DNA from: an uncultured Nocardioides sp. | Lineage (GTDB): Bacteria > Actinomycetota > Actinomycetes > Propionibacteriales > Nocardioidaceae | Assembly (NCBI RefSeq): GCF_947489365.1 | Contig: NZ_CANLDB010000001.1 | Location: forward strand, 124,001 to 188,000 | Direction: 5' to 3' | DNA: 64,000 bases | In this document: positions 13,534 through 23,526 of the stretch, piece by piece | Layout: every line of letters starts with the position of its first letter | Position numbering within the stretch: the stretch's first letter is position 1 | Notes under the pieces: model-generated | Seen by the model: the letters and a program-made list of their open reading frames with translations, nothing else | Database searches by the model: none | Told to the model about the DNA's origin: nothing | Program-made: the position numbers and the translations under genes

Positions 13534-15918
13534 TCAGCCGACGGTGGCCGGGACGTCGCCGTACAGGGTGGTGCGCTGGCGCAGGGGTCGACCCGCCTCG
13601 GCCGCGATCGCGGCGAGGTCGTCGGGGGTGAGGCCCTGGCCGTGGCTGGCGCCGGCGGCGCGGCTGATGTTCTCGTCCATCAGCGTGCCGCCGAGGTCGT
13701 CGACCCCCGCGGCGAGCAGCTGCCGGGTCCCGACCCTGCCGAGCTTCACCCACGAGGCCTGCACGTGGCGGATGTCGTCGGCGTACGCGATGCGGGCGAC
13801 CGCGTGCACCAGGACCGTCTCGCGCCACGTGGGGCCGCGGCGGGCGCCGCGCTTGAGGTAGATCGGCGCCGCCATGTGCACGAACGGCAGGCCCACGAAC
13901 TCCGTGAAGCCGCCGGTCTCGCGCTGCACCGCCCGTGTCCGCAGCAGGTGCCTCACCCAGTGGTGGGGCCGCTCGACGGAGCCGAACATCATCGTCACGT
14001 TCGACCTCAGCCCCACGGAGTGGGCGACGCGGTGGACCTCGAGCCACTCCTCGGTGGTGATCTTGTCGGGGCAGAGCACCGCGCGGACCTCGTCGTCGAG
14101 GATCTCCGCGGCCGTGCCCGGCAGCGAGCGGAGCCCGGCCTCCTTGAGGCGGAGCAGGTAGCTCTCCAGCGGCTCCTCGAGTCGCCGCGAGCCCTCCATC
14201 ACCTCGAGGGCGGTGAACCCGTGGATGTGCATGTCCGGCACCCGCTCGTGGACCGCCTGGGCGACCTCGACGTAGAAGTTGCCGTCGAACTTCGGGTGGA
14301 TGCCGCCCTGCAGGCACACCTCCGTGGCGCCGAGGCCCCAGGCCTCCTCGCTGCGGTCGGCGACCTCCTCCAGCGTCAGCAGGTACGGCGCCCCGCGCAG
14401 GTTGAGCGACAGCGGACCCTTCGAGAACCCGCAGAAGGTGCACTTGAAGGTGCACACGTTGGTGTAGTTGATGTTCCGGTTCACCACGAAGGTGACCTCG
14501 TCGCCGACCACCCGCCGCCGGATCGCGTCGGCCACCTCGGCGACGGCGGCGACCTCGGTCCCGCGCGCCGCGAACAGCGCCTCGAGCTCCTCGGCGCCCG
14601 CCTCCTGGCCCGCCCGGACGCCGTCCAGCACCTCGCCGATCCGGCCGCGGACCACGCCGCCGGTCGACGAGCGACCGGCGCGCAGCGTCGCCGGGTCGGT
14701 GCCGGACCCGGAGAACCACGACGTGGAGCGGCGTCCGACCTGGATCACCTCGGCGCCGGTGCCGACGTTGGCGGCGTCCGCGTGGCGCTCGGGCCACATC
14801 GCGCCCGGGTCGTCGCGGCCCAGCAGGTCGGCGTCGGCGCGGTCGAGCACCGGGAACCGCAGGGCCTCGTCGAGCCAGCGCTCCGGCTCCGCGGCGTACG
14901 TCGGGTAGACGGTCAGGCGCGGGGCGAGCTCGTGGCCGGCGGCCTCGGTGGCGTCGCGCAGGACGTCGAGGGACGGCCAGGGCCGCTCGGGGTTCACGTG
15001 GTCGGCGGTCACGGGGGAGACGCCGCCCCAGTCGTCGATGCCGGCCGCGAGCAGACCGGCGAGGTCCTCGGGCTCCGACAGGTTCGGCGGCGCCTGCACG
15101 TGGACGTCGTCCGGCAGCACGAGCCGGGCCAGGGCGATGGCGCGCAGGTGGTCCTCGGGCGGGCACGGCGGGGCCGCGCGCATCGCCGTCCCGGGCTTGG
15201 GCAGGAAGTTCTGGACGATCACCTCCTGCACGTGGCCGTGGGCGTCGTGGGACTCCGCGATCGCGCGCAGCGCCTCGACCCGGTCGGCCTCGGTCTCGCC
15301 GATGCCGACGAGGATCCCGGTGGTGAAGGGGATGGCCAGCTCGCCGGCGGCGTCCAGGGTGGCCAGGCGGCGGGCGGGCACCTTGTCGGGCGCCCCGCGG
15401 TGCGCGGCCAGGTCGGGTCGGAGGCTCTCGATCATCATCCCCTGCGAGGCGCTGGAGCGGCGCAGGGTCGCGAGGTCGGCTGCGTCGAGCGCGCCGGCGT
15501 TCGCGTGGGGCAGGAGGCCGGTCTCCGCGAGGACCAGGGCGGTGGCCTCGGCGAGGTAGTCGACCGTCGTCGCGTGGCCGCGCGCGGCGAGCCACTCGGC
15601 CGCGGCCGGGTAGCGGAGCTCGGGGGCCTCCCCGAGGGTGAACAGCGCCTCGTGGCAGCCCGCGGCCGCGCCCTGCTCCGCGATCGCGAGGACCTCGCCG
15701 GGCTCCAGGTACGGCGCGTGCGCGGTGCGCGGCGACTCCGCGAAGGTGCAGTAGCCGCAGCGGTCCCGGCACAGCTTGGTCAGGGGGATGAAGACCTTGG
15801 GGGAGTAGGTCACCCGCGTGGAGAACAGGGCGTCGCGCCGGGCGGCGGCCATCGCGAGGAGCTCGTGGGTCGGCAGCGCGGTGAGCGCGGTGACCTCGGT
15901 CTTCGGGAGCGACGTCAT
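13534..15918 (-). CDS. fbiC: FbiC, bifunctional FO synthase (CofG-CofH fusion)
   Basis: Makes 7,8-didemethyl-8-hydroxy-5-deazariboflavin (FO), the chromophore of coenzyme F420, from a pyrimidine intermediate and tyrosine. The 794-residue protein has two radical SAM halves. The CofG half has LCRDRCGYC (about residue 50) and the CofH half has NVCTFKCTFCGFSKG (about 500), each giving a CxxxCxxC iron-sulfur site. The length matches actinobacterial FbiC. GATACT lies six bases before the ATG. Five F420- or flavin-type enzymes elsewhere in the window are potential users of the product. Confidence 0.96.
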   Translation of the reverse strand: MTSLPKTEVTALTALPTHELLAMAAARRDALFSTRVTYSPKVFIPLTKLCRDRCGYCTFAESPRTAHAPYLEPGEVLAIAEQGAAAGCHEALFTLGEAPELRYPAAAEWLAARGHATTVDYLAEATALVLAETGLLPHANAGALDAADLATLRRSSASQGMMIESLRPDLAAHRGAPDKVPARRLATLDAAGELAIPFTTGILVGIGETEADRVEALRAIAESHDAHGHVQEVIVQNFLPKPGTAMRAAPPCPPEDHLRAIALARLVLPDDVHVQAPPNLSEPEDLAGLLAAGIDDWGGVSPVTADHVNPERPWPSLDVLRDATEAAGHELAPRLTVYPTYAAEPERWLDEALRFPVLDRADADLLGRDDPGAMWPERHADAANVGTGAEVIQVGRRSTSWFSGSGTDPATLRAGRSSTGGVVRGRIGEVLDGVRAGQEAGAEELEALFAARGTEVAAVAEVADAIRRRVVGDEVTFVVNRNINYTNVCTFKCTFCGFSKGPLSLNLRGAPYLLTLEEVADRSEEAWGLGATEVCLQGGIHPKFDGNFYVEVAQAVHERVPDMHIHGFTALEVMEGSRRLEEPLESYLLRLKEAGLRSLPGTAAEILDDEVRAVLCPDKITTEEWLEVHRVAHSVGLRSNVTMMFGSVERPHHWVRHLLRTRAVQRETGGFTEFVGLPFVHMAAPIYLKRGARRGPTWRETVLVHAVARIAYADDIRHVQASWVKLGRVGTRQLLAAGVDDLGGTLMDENISRAAGASHGQGLTPDDLAAIAAEAGRPLRQRTTLYGDVPATVG

Positions 15919-16032
15919 GGGTGAAGTATCCGGGTGGGGTCCTCAGCGGGACGTCCACGGGTTCTCAACACAGCCACAACGGCGGCGTCCGCACCGGTGA
16001 CCCGGGCGCCTGAGCTGTGATACCCATCACCC

Positions 16033-16782
16033 ATGAGCCAGGTCGCGTCCGAGCGCGCCCAGGCCCGGTGCCCGCTCGTCCTGGTCGTGGACGACGACGC
16101 CGCCATCCGCACCGTCGTCCGGTGGCAGCTGGACGACGAGGGCTTCCGCGTCGCCGAGGCCGACGACGGCCCCACCGCCCTGCGCCGGATCCGCGAGGAC
16201 AGCCCGGCCCTCGTCGTCCTCGACCTGTCGCTGCCCGGCGTCGGGGGGCTCGACGTCCTCCGCTCCCTGCGCGGCGGGCAGCTGGGGCGCTCCGACACCC
16301 CGGTGATCGTGCTGTCCGGGCGCAACGGCGAGACCGACCGCATCGTCGGGCTCGACCTCGGCGCCGACGACTACCTGGTCAAGCCGTTCTCGCCCGGCGA
16401 GCTGGCGGCCCGGGTGCGCTCGGTGCTGCGTCGCAGCGCGCCGGACGCCGCCGACGAGGCCCTCACGGTCGGCGACGTCCGCATCGAGCCGGCCAGCCGC
16501 CGCGTGGTGGTCTCCCGCGGCGACGCCGGGGTGGCGACGGACGTCGAGCTGACGCCCAAGGAGTTCGACCTGCTGGCCTTCCTGGCCGCGCACCCGCGTC
16601 ACGTGTTCACCCGCGTCCAGCTCCTCGACCGGGTGTGGCACTCCTCGGCGGAGTGGCTCGGCGAGGCCACCGTGACCGAGCACGTCCACCGGCTGCGCAC
16701 CAAGGTCGAGGCCGACCCGGCCGCGCCCCGGCTGCTGCGGACGGTCCGCGGGGTCGGCTACCAGCTCGTGGACGACGAGTGA
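16033..16782 (+). CDS. OmpR-family response regulator
   Basis: A 249-residue DNA-binding regulator. The receiver domain (residues 15-135) has the acidic pair VDDD, phosphoacceptor Asp64 in VVLDLSLPG, the conserved Ser/Thr in VLSG and Lys in YLVKPF. A winged-helix domain follows at about 150-245 (LTPKEFDLLAFLAAHPRHVF, TVTEHVHRLRTKVE). Its stop overlaps the histidine kinase start (GTGA), so the pair should be one system. The signal and target genes are unknown. Confidence 0.95.
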   Translation: MSQVASERAQARCPLVLVVDDDAAIRTVVRWQLDDEGFRVAEADDGPTALRRIREDSPALVVLDLSLPGVGGLDVLRSLRGGQLGRSDTPVIVLSGRNGETDRIVGLDLGADDYLVKPFSPGELAARVRSVLRRSAPDAADEALTVGDVRIEPASRRVVVSRGDAGVATDVELTPKEFDLLAFLAAHPRHVFTRVQLLDRVWHSSAEWLGEATVTEHVHRLRTKVEADPAAPRLLRTVRGVGYQLVDDE

Positions 16783-18593
16783 CCGCCGAGGTCGCGGGTC
16801 GCGCCCCGACCGGGGCTCCCGAGGTGGGCCTCGCGCCGGACGACGCCCGCGTGATGCTGACCCGGCAGCGCGGGATCCTGGAGATGATCGCCCGCGCCGC
16901 ACCCCTGGCCGACGTGCTGGACGAGCTGCTGTCGTCCCTCGAGACGCTCATGGACGGCGCGAGCTGCTCGGTGCTCCTGCTGGACCGTGAGCAGCGCACC
17001 CTGCACCACGGCGCGGCGCCGAGCCTGCCCGAGACCTACGTCCGGGCCATCGACGGCATCACCATCGGGGACGGCGCCGGGTCCTGCGGGACGGCCGCCG
17101 CCCGCAACGCCCCGGTCGTCGCGATCGACGTGCGCTCGGACGCGCGGTGGGCCGGGTTCCGCGGCCTCGCCCTCGACGCGGGGCTGCGCAGCTGCTGGTC
17201 GACCCCCATCGAGGGCCACGACGGCCTGCCCGTGGGGACCTTCGCGGTTTACCACGCCCGGCCCCACCGCCCGAGCCCGCGCGAGCAGCTGCTGGTGGAC
17301 CGCTTCACCCACCTCGCGTCGGTCGCCATCGACCACGCCCGCGTGCTGGGTGACCTGGTCACCAGCGAGGAGCGGTTCCGCCGGTCGTTCGACGACAACC
17401 CCCTCGGGATGGTCCTGCTGCGGCCCGACGGGACCGTCGACCGCAGCAACCGCGCCTTCGACGCCCTGGCCCGCCCCCACGGGCCCCTCGCCGGACGTCG
17501 GCTCGCCGACGTGCTGGCCCCGGTCGACGGGCGCCTCGAGGAGCAGCTCGACGAGCTGGGCCCCGACCGGCCCGGCCCGGTCACCTTCGAGGCCCGGGTG
17601 CGCCCGGGCGACGGAGGGGACGAGGTCGCGGTCGAGACCACCGCGTCGCTGCTGTGCGCCTCCGACGACGGTCCGACCCAGTACGTCGTCAACGTGCTGG
17701 ACCTGACCGAGCGACGGGCCGCCGAGCGCGACCGGCGCGCCCGTCTCGAGGCCGAGACCGCCCGTCGTACGGCGGAGGAGCTGACGCACGCGAAGTCGGC
17801 GCTGCTCGCGGCGGTCGGCCACGAGGCGCGCACCCCGATCCAGGCCATCGTGGGCTTCACCGAGCTGCTGGGCACCCTCGACCTCGAGCCGGCGCGGCGC
17901 CGCGAGGCGCTCGGCCACATCGACGCCGCGGCCGGGCACGTGATGGACCTCCTGACCGACGTCCTCGACCTCAGTCGTCTCGAGACCCACGTCCTGCCGC
18001 TGGCGATCGAGCCGGTGCGGCTCGCGGACGTCGTCCGGGAGGCCCAGGCGCTGCTCACGACCAAGTCCGCCACCCGCGAGTTCAGCCTCGTCGAGGACGT
18101 CGGACCGGAGGTGGTGCTGGTCGACCGCCGGCGGCTGCGGCAGGTGCTGCTGAACCTCCTCGTCAACGCGATCCGGCACGGCCGGGTCGGCGGGCGCGCC
18201 GTCGTGCGCTCGAGCGCCGAGGGCCCGCACGACGTCCGGGTGACCCTGACCGACGACGGGCCCGGCATCCCCGCCGAGGTGCTTCCCCGCCTCTTCACGC
18301 CGTTCTCCCGACCGGCGACGGCCGCGGCGGACGACCAGGCCGCCGACGAGAGCATCGGTCTGGGCGTCGGGCTGGCCCACGGCCTCATGCAGGCCATGGG
18401 CGGCGAGCTCCGCGTCGGCGCCACGGGCCCGGCGGGGACGACGATGCTGCTGCGCGTCCCCGCGGCCGGGTCCCGACGGACCACCCCCACGACGGGTGTC
18501 ACCGCCCCCGTCACCACCCTCGCCGGCGCCCGTGCGCCGGACGTGCAGCACGAGCACGCCGACGACCCCGACACGAGAGGACACCGCCCATGA
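16779..18593 (+). CDS. GAF-PAS sensor histidine kinase
   Basis: A 604-residue soluble kinase without membrane segments. A GAF domain (about 35-185; DGAGSCGTAAARNAPVV, CWSTPIEGHDG) is followed by a PAS domain (about 200-310; FDDNPLGMVLLRPDG), a short coiled coil, HisKA with His348 in GHEARTPIQAIVGF, and HATPase_c (about 440-570) with N-box NLLVNAIRHG and G1 box DDGPGIP. It is coupled to the response regulator upstream by GTGA. The long N-terminal extension in the track is the shadow of that regulator. Confidence 0.93.
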   Translation: MTAEVAGRAPTGAPEVGLAPDDARVMLTRQRGILEMIARAAPLADVLDELLSSLETLMDGASCSVLLLDREQRTLHHGAAPSLPETYVRAIDGITIGDGAGSCGTAAARNAPVVAIDVRSDARWAGFRGLALDAGLRSCWSTPIEGHDGLPVGTFAVYHARPHRPSPREQLLVDRFTHLASVAIDHARVLGDLVTSEERFRRSFDDNPLGMVLLRPDGTVDRSNRAFDALARPHGPLAGRRLADVLAPVDGRLEEQLDELGPDRPGPVTFEARVRPGDGGDEVAVETTASLLCASDDGPTQYVVNVLDLTERRAAERDRRARLEAETARRTAEELTHAKSALLAAVGHEARTPIQAIVGFTELLGTLDLEPARRREALGHIDAAAGHVMDLLTDVLDLSRLETHVLPLAIEPVRLADVVREAQALLTTKSATREFSLVEDVGPEVVLVDRRRLRQVLLNLLVNAIRHGRVGGRAVVRSSAEGPHDVRVTLTDDGPGIPAEVLPRLFTPFSRPATAAADDQAADESIGLGVGLAHGLMQAMGGELRVGATGPAGTTMLLRVPAAGSRRTTPTTGVTAPVTTLAGARAPDVQHEHADDPDTRGHRP

Positions 18594-18904
18594 CCGCCAC
18601 CCTGTTCGCCTGCTACCGCCACCCCGAGGACCCCGCGGCCTTCGACCGCCACTACGCCGACGTGCACGCCGACCTCGGCCGCGCCCTGCCCGGCCTGCAG
18701 TCCTTCACCGGCACCCACACCCAGCCCGGCCCGGACGGACAGGCCGCGCCGTACTACTTCATCGCCGCCCTGACCTTCCCGGACGCCGCGACGATGGGCG
18801 CCGCCCTGTCCGGGCCGGAGGGTGGGGCCGCGGTCGCGGACCTCGAGAACTTCGCCGGCGCCGGTGTCGACCTGATCACCGGGGGCACCACCACGTACGC
18901 CTGA
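18590..18904 (+). CDS. EthD-domain protein
   Basis: A 104-residue ferredoxin-like alpha/beta protein of the EthD type: ACYRHPEDPAAFDRHYADVH near the start is the family signature, and the rest has the expected length. Members are small dimeric proteins, some acting in ether or polyketide metabolism, and many have no known reaction. The ATG overlaps the kinase stop (ATGA) and has GAGAGGA upstream, so it is the third gene of the two-component operon. Confidence 0.83.
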   Translation: MTATLFACYRHPEDPAAFDRHYADVHADLGRALPGLQSFTGTHTQPGPDGQAAPYYFIAALTFPDAATMGAALSGPEGGAAVADLENFAGAGVDLITGGTTTYA

Positions 18905-18918
18905 GCTCGCGCCGGAGA

Positions 18919-18959
18919 TCGAGGTGCGAGGCCCGTCGCCGGGACCCCTCGCACCTCGA
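18919..18959. terminator. Bidirectional terminator between convergent genes
   Basis: TCGAGGTGCGAGG and its exact reverse complement CCTCGCACCTCGA flank a 15-base loop in the 71-bp gap between the EthD gene (+) and the PPOX gene (-). Confidence 0.7.
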
Positions 18960-18975
18960 CCTCCGACCGGGGCGG

Positions 18976-19404
18976 TCAGTCCTCGCTGGCCGCCCAGCCC
19001 GTGACCTTCACGATCCGGCACACGAGCACCCGGTGGAACGGCTTGTCGGCGTACTGCGGCACCGTCCGGGCCAGCCGGTCGCCCAGCTCGTCGGTGAGGG
19101 CGGTCGGTGGGTCGGGCACGTGCTCGAGCTGGGCCCGCACCCACCACAGCCGCGACCAGTCCTCGGCGTCCCAGTGCTCCACGAGCAGGGACCCCCGAGG
19201 GTCGGCGTCGAGGTTGTCCTCCCGCTGCAGCCGCGTCCGCGACTTCGGCTTGACGCTGTCGATCGGGACGCCGACGTGCCCGTCGCCGCTGACGGCGTAC
19301 ACCACCGGCTGGGGGTCGGGCCCCCGCTCGGGGTGCAGGGTGCAGAGCACGCCGTGGACGTGGTCGCCGAGACGGGTCCGCGCCGCCTCCTGGTCGAGCT
19401 TCAT
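18976..19404 (-). CDS. PPOX-class F420-dependent family protein, Rv0121c-like
   Basis: A 142-residue split-barrel flavoprotein-type protein. The start LDQEAARTRLGDHVHGVLCT and the block HVGVPIDSVKPKSRTRLQRE resemble the Rv0121-type F420-dependent branch of the pyridoxamine-oxidase-like superfamily. The reaction is unknown, and F420 use is inferred from the branch and from nearby fbiC and fgd. GAGGGT lies six bases before the ATG, consistent with a leaderless transcript. Confidence 0.78.
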   Translation of the reverse strand: MKLDQEAARTRLGDHVHGVLCTLHPERGPDPQPVVYAVSGDGHVGVPIDSVKPKSRTRLQREDNLDADPRGSLLVEHWDAEDWSRLWWVRAQLEHVPDPPTALTDELGDRLARTVPQYADKPFHRVLVCRIVKVTGWAASED

Positions 19405-19516
19405 GCGACCACCCTCGCCCACCGGGCGCGGCCGGACCATCACCGTCCGATCAACGTCGACCCCGGGGGCGCCCGACGCCCTTGACCACCGCGGGGCGGC
19501 GGGTGAGGTTGTGCCC

Positions 19517-21040
19517 ATGAACCTGGCGACGTGGGTGGAACGCCACGGACGGCGGCTGCGCGACGACCCCGCTCTCGCGACCGGGGAGGACGTCCACGCG
19601 ACGTGGGGCGAGCTCGCGGCCCGGGTGGCCGGCGGCGCCGGCGGCCTGCGTGACCGGCTCGGCCTCGAGCCCGGTGACCGCGTCGCGATCGTCATGGGCA
19701 ACCGTCCGGAGTACCTCGAGGTCCAGTACGCCGCGTGGCACGCCGGGCTGGTCGCCGTCCCCGTCAACGCGCGGCTCCACCGCGACGAGATCGCGTACGT
19801 GCTCGAGCACTCCGGCGCGCGGGTCGCGGTCACCGACGACGAGCACGCCGAGGACGTCGGAGCCCTGCTCGAGCGGGTGGGCACCCTCGAGGCCGTCGTC
19901 CGCGCTCCGGGGCCGGAGTGGGAGGGGTTGCGCACCGCCGCCCCGGTGCCGCTGACCGACCGTGGCACCGACGACCCGGCCTGGTTGTTCTACACGAGCG
20001 GCACGACCGGTCGCCCGAAGGGCGCGACCCTCACCCACGGCAACCTGTTGATGGCCTCGCTCAGCTACTTCGCCGACATCGACCCCGTCGCGTCCACCGA
20101 CAGCGTGCTGCACGCCGCGCCGCTGTCGCACGGGTCCGGCCTGTACGGGCTGCCGCACGTCGCGAAGGGCGCGGTCAGCGTGTTCACGGAGGGGACCGTG
20201 GACGGCGCCCGCCTGCTCACCCTGACCCGACGGTGGCCGGGTCTGTCGTTCTTCGCCGCCCCGATCATGGTCCGGCGCCTCGCCGGCGACGAGGCGCTGC
20301 GGGACGCGGACCTGTCCGGGCTGAAGACGATCATCTACGGCGGCGCGCCCATGTACCTGGCCGACCTCGAGGCGGCGCTCGGGACGTTCGGCCCGCGGCT
20401 GGCCCAGATCTACGGGCAGGGCGAGACCCCCATGACGATCACGGGTCTGTCGAAGGCCGACCACGCCGGGACGGACCACCCGCGGTGGCGCGAGCGGATG
20501 CAGAGCGTCGGGTTCCCGCGCACCGACGTCGACGTCCGCGTCGTGGACCCCGACGACCGGGCCGTGCCGACCGGTGAGGTCGGCGAGGTGCTCGTACGCG
20601 GCGGGGTCGTGATGTCCGGCTACTGGCAGGCCGAGGAGGCGACCGCGGAGACGCTGCGCGGCGGCTGGCTGCACACCGGGGACGTCGGCAGCCTCGACGA
20701 GGACGGCTTCCTGACCCTGAAGGACCGCTCGAAGGACCTGATCATCTCGGGTGGCATGAACATCTACCCCCGCGAGGTCGAGGAGGCGCTCCTCACCCAC
20801 CCGCAGGTGGAGGCCGTCGCGGTCGTCGGCCGCCCCGATCCCGAGTGGGGGGAGTCCGTGGTGGCGTTCGTCGTCCCCGGCGACGACCCGCCGTCCAGCG
20901 AGGACCTGGACCGCACCTGCCTGGACCGGATCGCCCGGTTCAAGCGGCCGAAGGAGTACCACCTCGTCGACGCCCTGCCGACCAACAGCTACGGCAAGGT
21001 CCTCAAGCGCGAGCTCCGCGAGCAGCTGGCGGGGGAGTAG
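19517..21040 (+). CDS. Acyl-CoA synthetase / AMP-dependent ligase (FadD-like)
   Basis: Activates a carboxylic acid to an acyl-adenylate and then to a CoA thioester. The 507-residue class I adenylate-forming enzyme has the P-loop-like A3 motif LFYTSGTTGRPKGATLTHGN (about residue 160), IYGGAPM, the YGQGETP motif, GWLHTGDVG and the C-terminal catalytic Lys in NSYGKVLKRELR. The substrate (fatty, aromatic or other acid) cannot be read. GAGGTT lies exactly six bases before the ATG. Confidence 0.93.
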   Translation: MNLATWVERHGRRLRDDPALATGEDVHATWGELAARVAGGAGGLRDRLGLEPGDRVAIVMGNRPEYLEVQYAAWHAGLVAVPVNARLHRDEIAYVLEHSGARVAVTDDEHAEDVGALLERVGTLEAVVRAPGPEWEGLRTAAPVPLTDRGTDDPAWLFYTSGTTGRPKGATLTHGNLLMASLSYFADIDPVASTDSVLHAAPLSHGSGLYGLPHVAKGAVSVFTEGTVDGARLLTLTRRWPGLSFFAAPIMVRRLAGDEALRDADLSGLKTIIYGGAPMYLADLEAALGTFGPRLAQIYGQGETPMTITGLSKADHAGTDHPRWRERMQSVGFPRTDVDVRVVDPDDRAVPTGEVGEVLVRGGVVMSGYWQAEEATAETLRGGWLHTGDVGSLDEDGFLTLKDRSKDLIISGGMNIYPREVEEALLTHPQVEAVAVVGRPDPEWGESVVAFVVPGDDPPSSEDLDRTCLDRIARFKRPKEYHLVDALPTNSYGKVLKRELREQLAGE

Positions 21041-21475
21041 GTCGTCCGGTCCGCAGCATCCCGGAGGCGAGCGCAGCGAGCGCGCGTCGTCGGGCCGTCG
21101 TACGGCGACCGACGGCACGGTGTCGTCCCTGACTCACCCGGTGCGTCACAGGCGACACGCACTGGTCCGGTCGGCGGTCTCGACCACCTCGCCTGGGTCG
21201 GGTGCAGGGATCTCGTGGCTCGGCCGTGGCCGGCCTCGCACCTCGATGTCCGGCGTCGCCTCCGGTGGTCGAGCAGCCCGCGAGCGCGCGTCGTCGGGAC
21301 CGTCGTACGGCGACCGGTGGTCCCGGCGCGGTCGCTCGCCGGGGTCGGGCAGCGTTGATCAAACGATGAGAGGCCCGAGCCTTGCGGTGGTCAGGGGGCG
21401 GAATGTGGGATGCCTCACAGAGGGCCGGGACCCTGCGCCGCCGGCCGACGCCCCCTCCCGAGGAGATGTCCACCG
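21041..21475. repeat. Gene-free region with dispersed hairpin repeat cores
   Basis: No convincing gene lies in these 435 bases. An inverted copy of the 26-bp core of the 6331-6700 repeat occupies 21067-21092. A second GCGAGCGCGCGTCGTCGGG, followed again by CCGTCGTACGGCGACCG, occurs near 21281, preceded by GGTGGTCGAGCAGCCCG. TTGATCAA (about 21356) and the stretch before 21476 may hold the promoter of the LLM gene. Confidence 0.65.
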
Positions 21476-22465
21476 ATGAAGCTCGCGCTGTACCTGCCCA
21501 CGTTCCGCGACCACGTCACGGTCCAGGAGCTCGCCGACCTGACCGACCTCGCCGAGGAGCTCGACTTCGACTCGGTGTGGACCCTCGACCGGGTCATCGT
21601 GCCCGAGGCCTCCGACCGCGGGGAGATGCAGTACCCGTTCGGGATGATGGAGCAGTTCCCGCTGCAGATGCCGGTGAGCTCGACGGGCAAGTGGTTCCAG
21701 GGGTGGCCCCTGCTGCCCTGGCTCGCGGCGCGCACCAGCAAGGTCCGCATCGGCATGAGCATCACGGTGACGCCGTTCCGCAACCCCGGCGTCTTCGCCG
21801 CCGAGTGCGCCACCATCGACCACCTCTCCGACGGCCGGCTCAACGTGGGCGTCGGGTCCGGATGGATGCCGGAGGAGTTCGCGGCCGCGAGCGTCGCCGA
21901 CGTCTTCCCCCGCCGCCACGGCCACGTCCGGGAGACCATCGAGATCTGCCAGGGCATCTGGAACAACGAGCACTTCGAGTACCACGGCGAGTTCGCCGAC
22001 TTCGGCCCGTCCGGCTTCGGGCACAAGCCCGTCCAGCCCGGCGGCCCGCCGATCTGGTTCAGCGGCCTCAAGGACGCGAAGCGCTCCGCCCGCCGCATCT
22101 CCAAGTACGGCCTCGCCGGCTGGATCGGCATCCAGGACACCCCGGACGAGATCGCTCGGTGGCGCGGGGCGATCTCCGACGAGCTGGACGCCATCGGCAC
22201 CACCAGCATCGACAACGTCGAGATGAGCAGCATGATCTGGTTCACGATCACCGACACCGAGGTCGACCAGACCGACAACGGCAAGGTCAGCAACCTGCTC
22301 GTCGGCACCGAGCAGCAGATCACCGACCGGCTGAAGGCCTACCAGGAGGCGGGCATGACCATGCCGCTGATCTGGCCGCCGTTCGCCGACGTGCCGGTGT
22401 CCAAGACGCTCGACGACCTCAAGCGCCTGAAGAACGACATCATGCCGAAGGTCGAGGCCTCCTGA
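21476..22465 (+). CDS. LLM-class F420/flavin-dependent oxidoreductase
   Basis: A 329-residue TIM-barrel protein of the luciferase-like monooxygenase class, which transfers hydride to or from F420 or uses FMN. It opens MKLALYLPTFRDHVTVQELA, with RIGMSITVTPFRNPGVFAAE and the family motif HLSDGRLNVGVGSGWMPEEF. The substrate is unknown. The ATG at 21476 has GAGGAG nine bases upstream. The track's 351-aa version adds residues with no ribosome site. It faces a second LLM gene on the other strand. Confidence 0.88.
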   Translation: MKLALYLPTFRDHVTVQELADLTDLAEELDFDSVWTLDRVIVPEASDRGEMQYPFGMMEQFPLQMPVSSTGKWFQGWPLLPWLAARTSKVRIGMSITVTPFRNPGVFAAECATIDHLSDGRLNVGVGSGWMPEEFAAASVADVFPRRHGHVRETIEICQGIWNNEHFEYHGEFADFGPSGFGHKPVQPGGPPIWFSGLKDAKRSARRISKYGLAGWIGIQDTPDEIARWRGAISDELDAIGTTSIDNVEMSSMIWFTITDTEVDQTDNGKVSNLLVGTEQQITDRLKAYQEAGMTMPLIWPPFADVPVSKTLDDLKRLKNDIMPKVEAS

Positions 22466-22489
22466 GGCCCTGAGCGGGCCACGGAGGTG

Positions 22490-23467
22490 TCACGGCCGGG
22501 GCGCGAGCGCGTCGAGCACGCGCTCCGCCTCGGCCGTCGCCGCGTCCGGGTCGAGGTGCGGCGCCCCGACGCGGGAGTCGAAGTTGAGGTCGACGAAGAC
22601 CTCGGTGACGCCCTGGGCGGCGAGGGCGGCGAGGTCCTCGCGGACCTGGTCCGCCGAGCCCTGCAGGGGACGGCGGTCGGCGCCGGCGTCGCTCTCGGTC
22701 ACGTCGACCAGGCCCCGCACCAGGATCCGGACGGCGTCCGGGTCGCGTCCCGCCTCCCGGGCCCCGGCGCGCACGTGCTCGACCGAGGCGGCGATCGTCG
22801 TCAGGTCCTGCTTGCTGCTGCCGATCCAGCCCTGCGCCAGCCGGCCGGCGCGGCGCAGGGCCGCCGGCGCGGACCCGCCGATCAGCAGCGGCGGGTGCGG
22901 GTCCTGCAGCGGGGCGAGGCCGGTGTGGGACGGCGGGACGGTGTAGAACTCGCCGTCGAACGAGACGGGGTCGTCGGTCCACAGCGCCGTCAGGCAGCGC
23001 AGGTACTCCTCCATCCGGGCGCCCCGCCGCTCGAACGGCACGCCCGCCGCCTCGTACTCGTGGGGCATCCAGCCGATCCCCAGGCCCACGGCCAGCCGGC
23101 CGCCCGTCAGGTGGTCGAGGGTGGCCGCGGCCTTGGCCATCACGACCGGCGCGATGAACGGCGCGCAGATGGTGGCGGTGCCGAGGCCGATCCGCTCGGT
23201 GTGCGACGCGACGTACGCCAGGGGGAGCAGGGGGTCGTGCACCTGCTGGTACGACGGGTCGTCGGCCGCCCGGGTGCCCGGGTTCTCACGGCGGTCGAAG
23301 GCGGGGTCGAGGCCACCCTCGACGGGGTACAACAGGCGTTGGAAGGTCCACAGCGAGGCGTAGCCGAGCTCCTCCGCCCGGCGTGCGACGTGGACCATCC
23401 GGTCCGGTGTCGCCCACGCACCCGAGACGGGCAGTCCGAACCCCAGCAGCGGCGAAGACACGCTCAT
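22490..23467 (-). CDS. LLM-class F420-dependent oxidoreductase
   Basis: A 325-residue luciferase-like TIM barrel with [20 protein letters not shown] at the start, then [20 protein letters not shown], and [19 protein letters not shown], the typical F420-binding neighbourhood. The ATG at 23467 begins [17 protein letters not shown] stands six bases before it, so I prefer it over the track's 23521 start. It is divergent from fgd with 59 bp between them. Confidence 0.88.
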   Translation of the reverse strand: MSVSSPLLGFGLPVSGAWATPDRMVHVARRAEELGYASLWTFQRLLYPVEGGLDPAFDRRENPGTRAADDPSYQQVHDPLLPLAYVASHTERIGLGTATICAPFIAPVVMAKAAATLDHLTGGRLAVGLGIGWMPHEYEAAGVPFERRGARMEEYLRCLTALWTDDPVSFDGEFYTVPPSHTGLAPLQDPHPPLLIGGSAPAALRRAGRLAQGWIGSSKQDLTTIAASVEHVRAGAREAGRDPDAVRILVRGLVDVTESDAGADRRPLQGSADQVREDLAALAAQGVTEVFVDLNFDSRVGAPHLDPDAATAEAERVLDALAPRP

Positions 23468-23526
23468 CGGCACAGGATGACACCCACCACCCCCGTACGA
23501 CCCCTCCGGAAGGACAGCCACCCCAC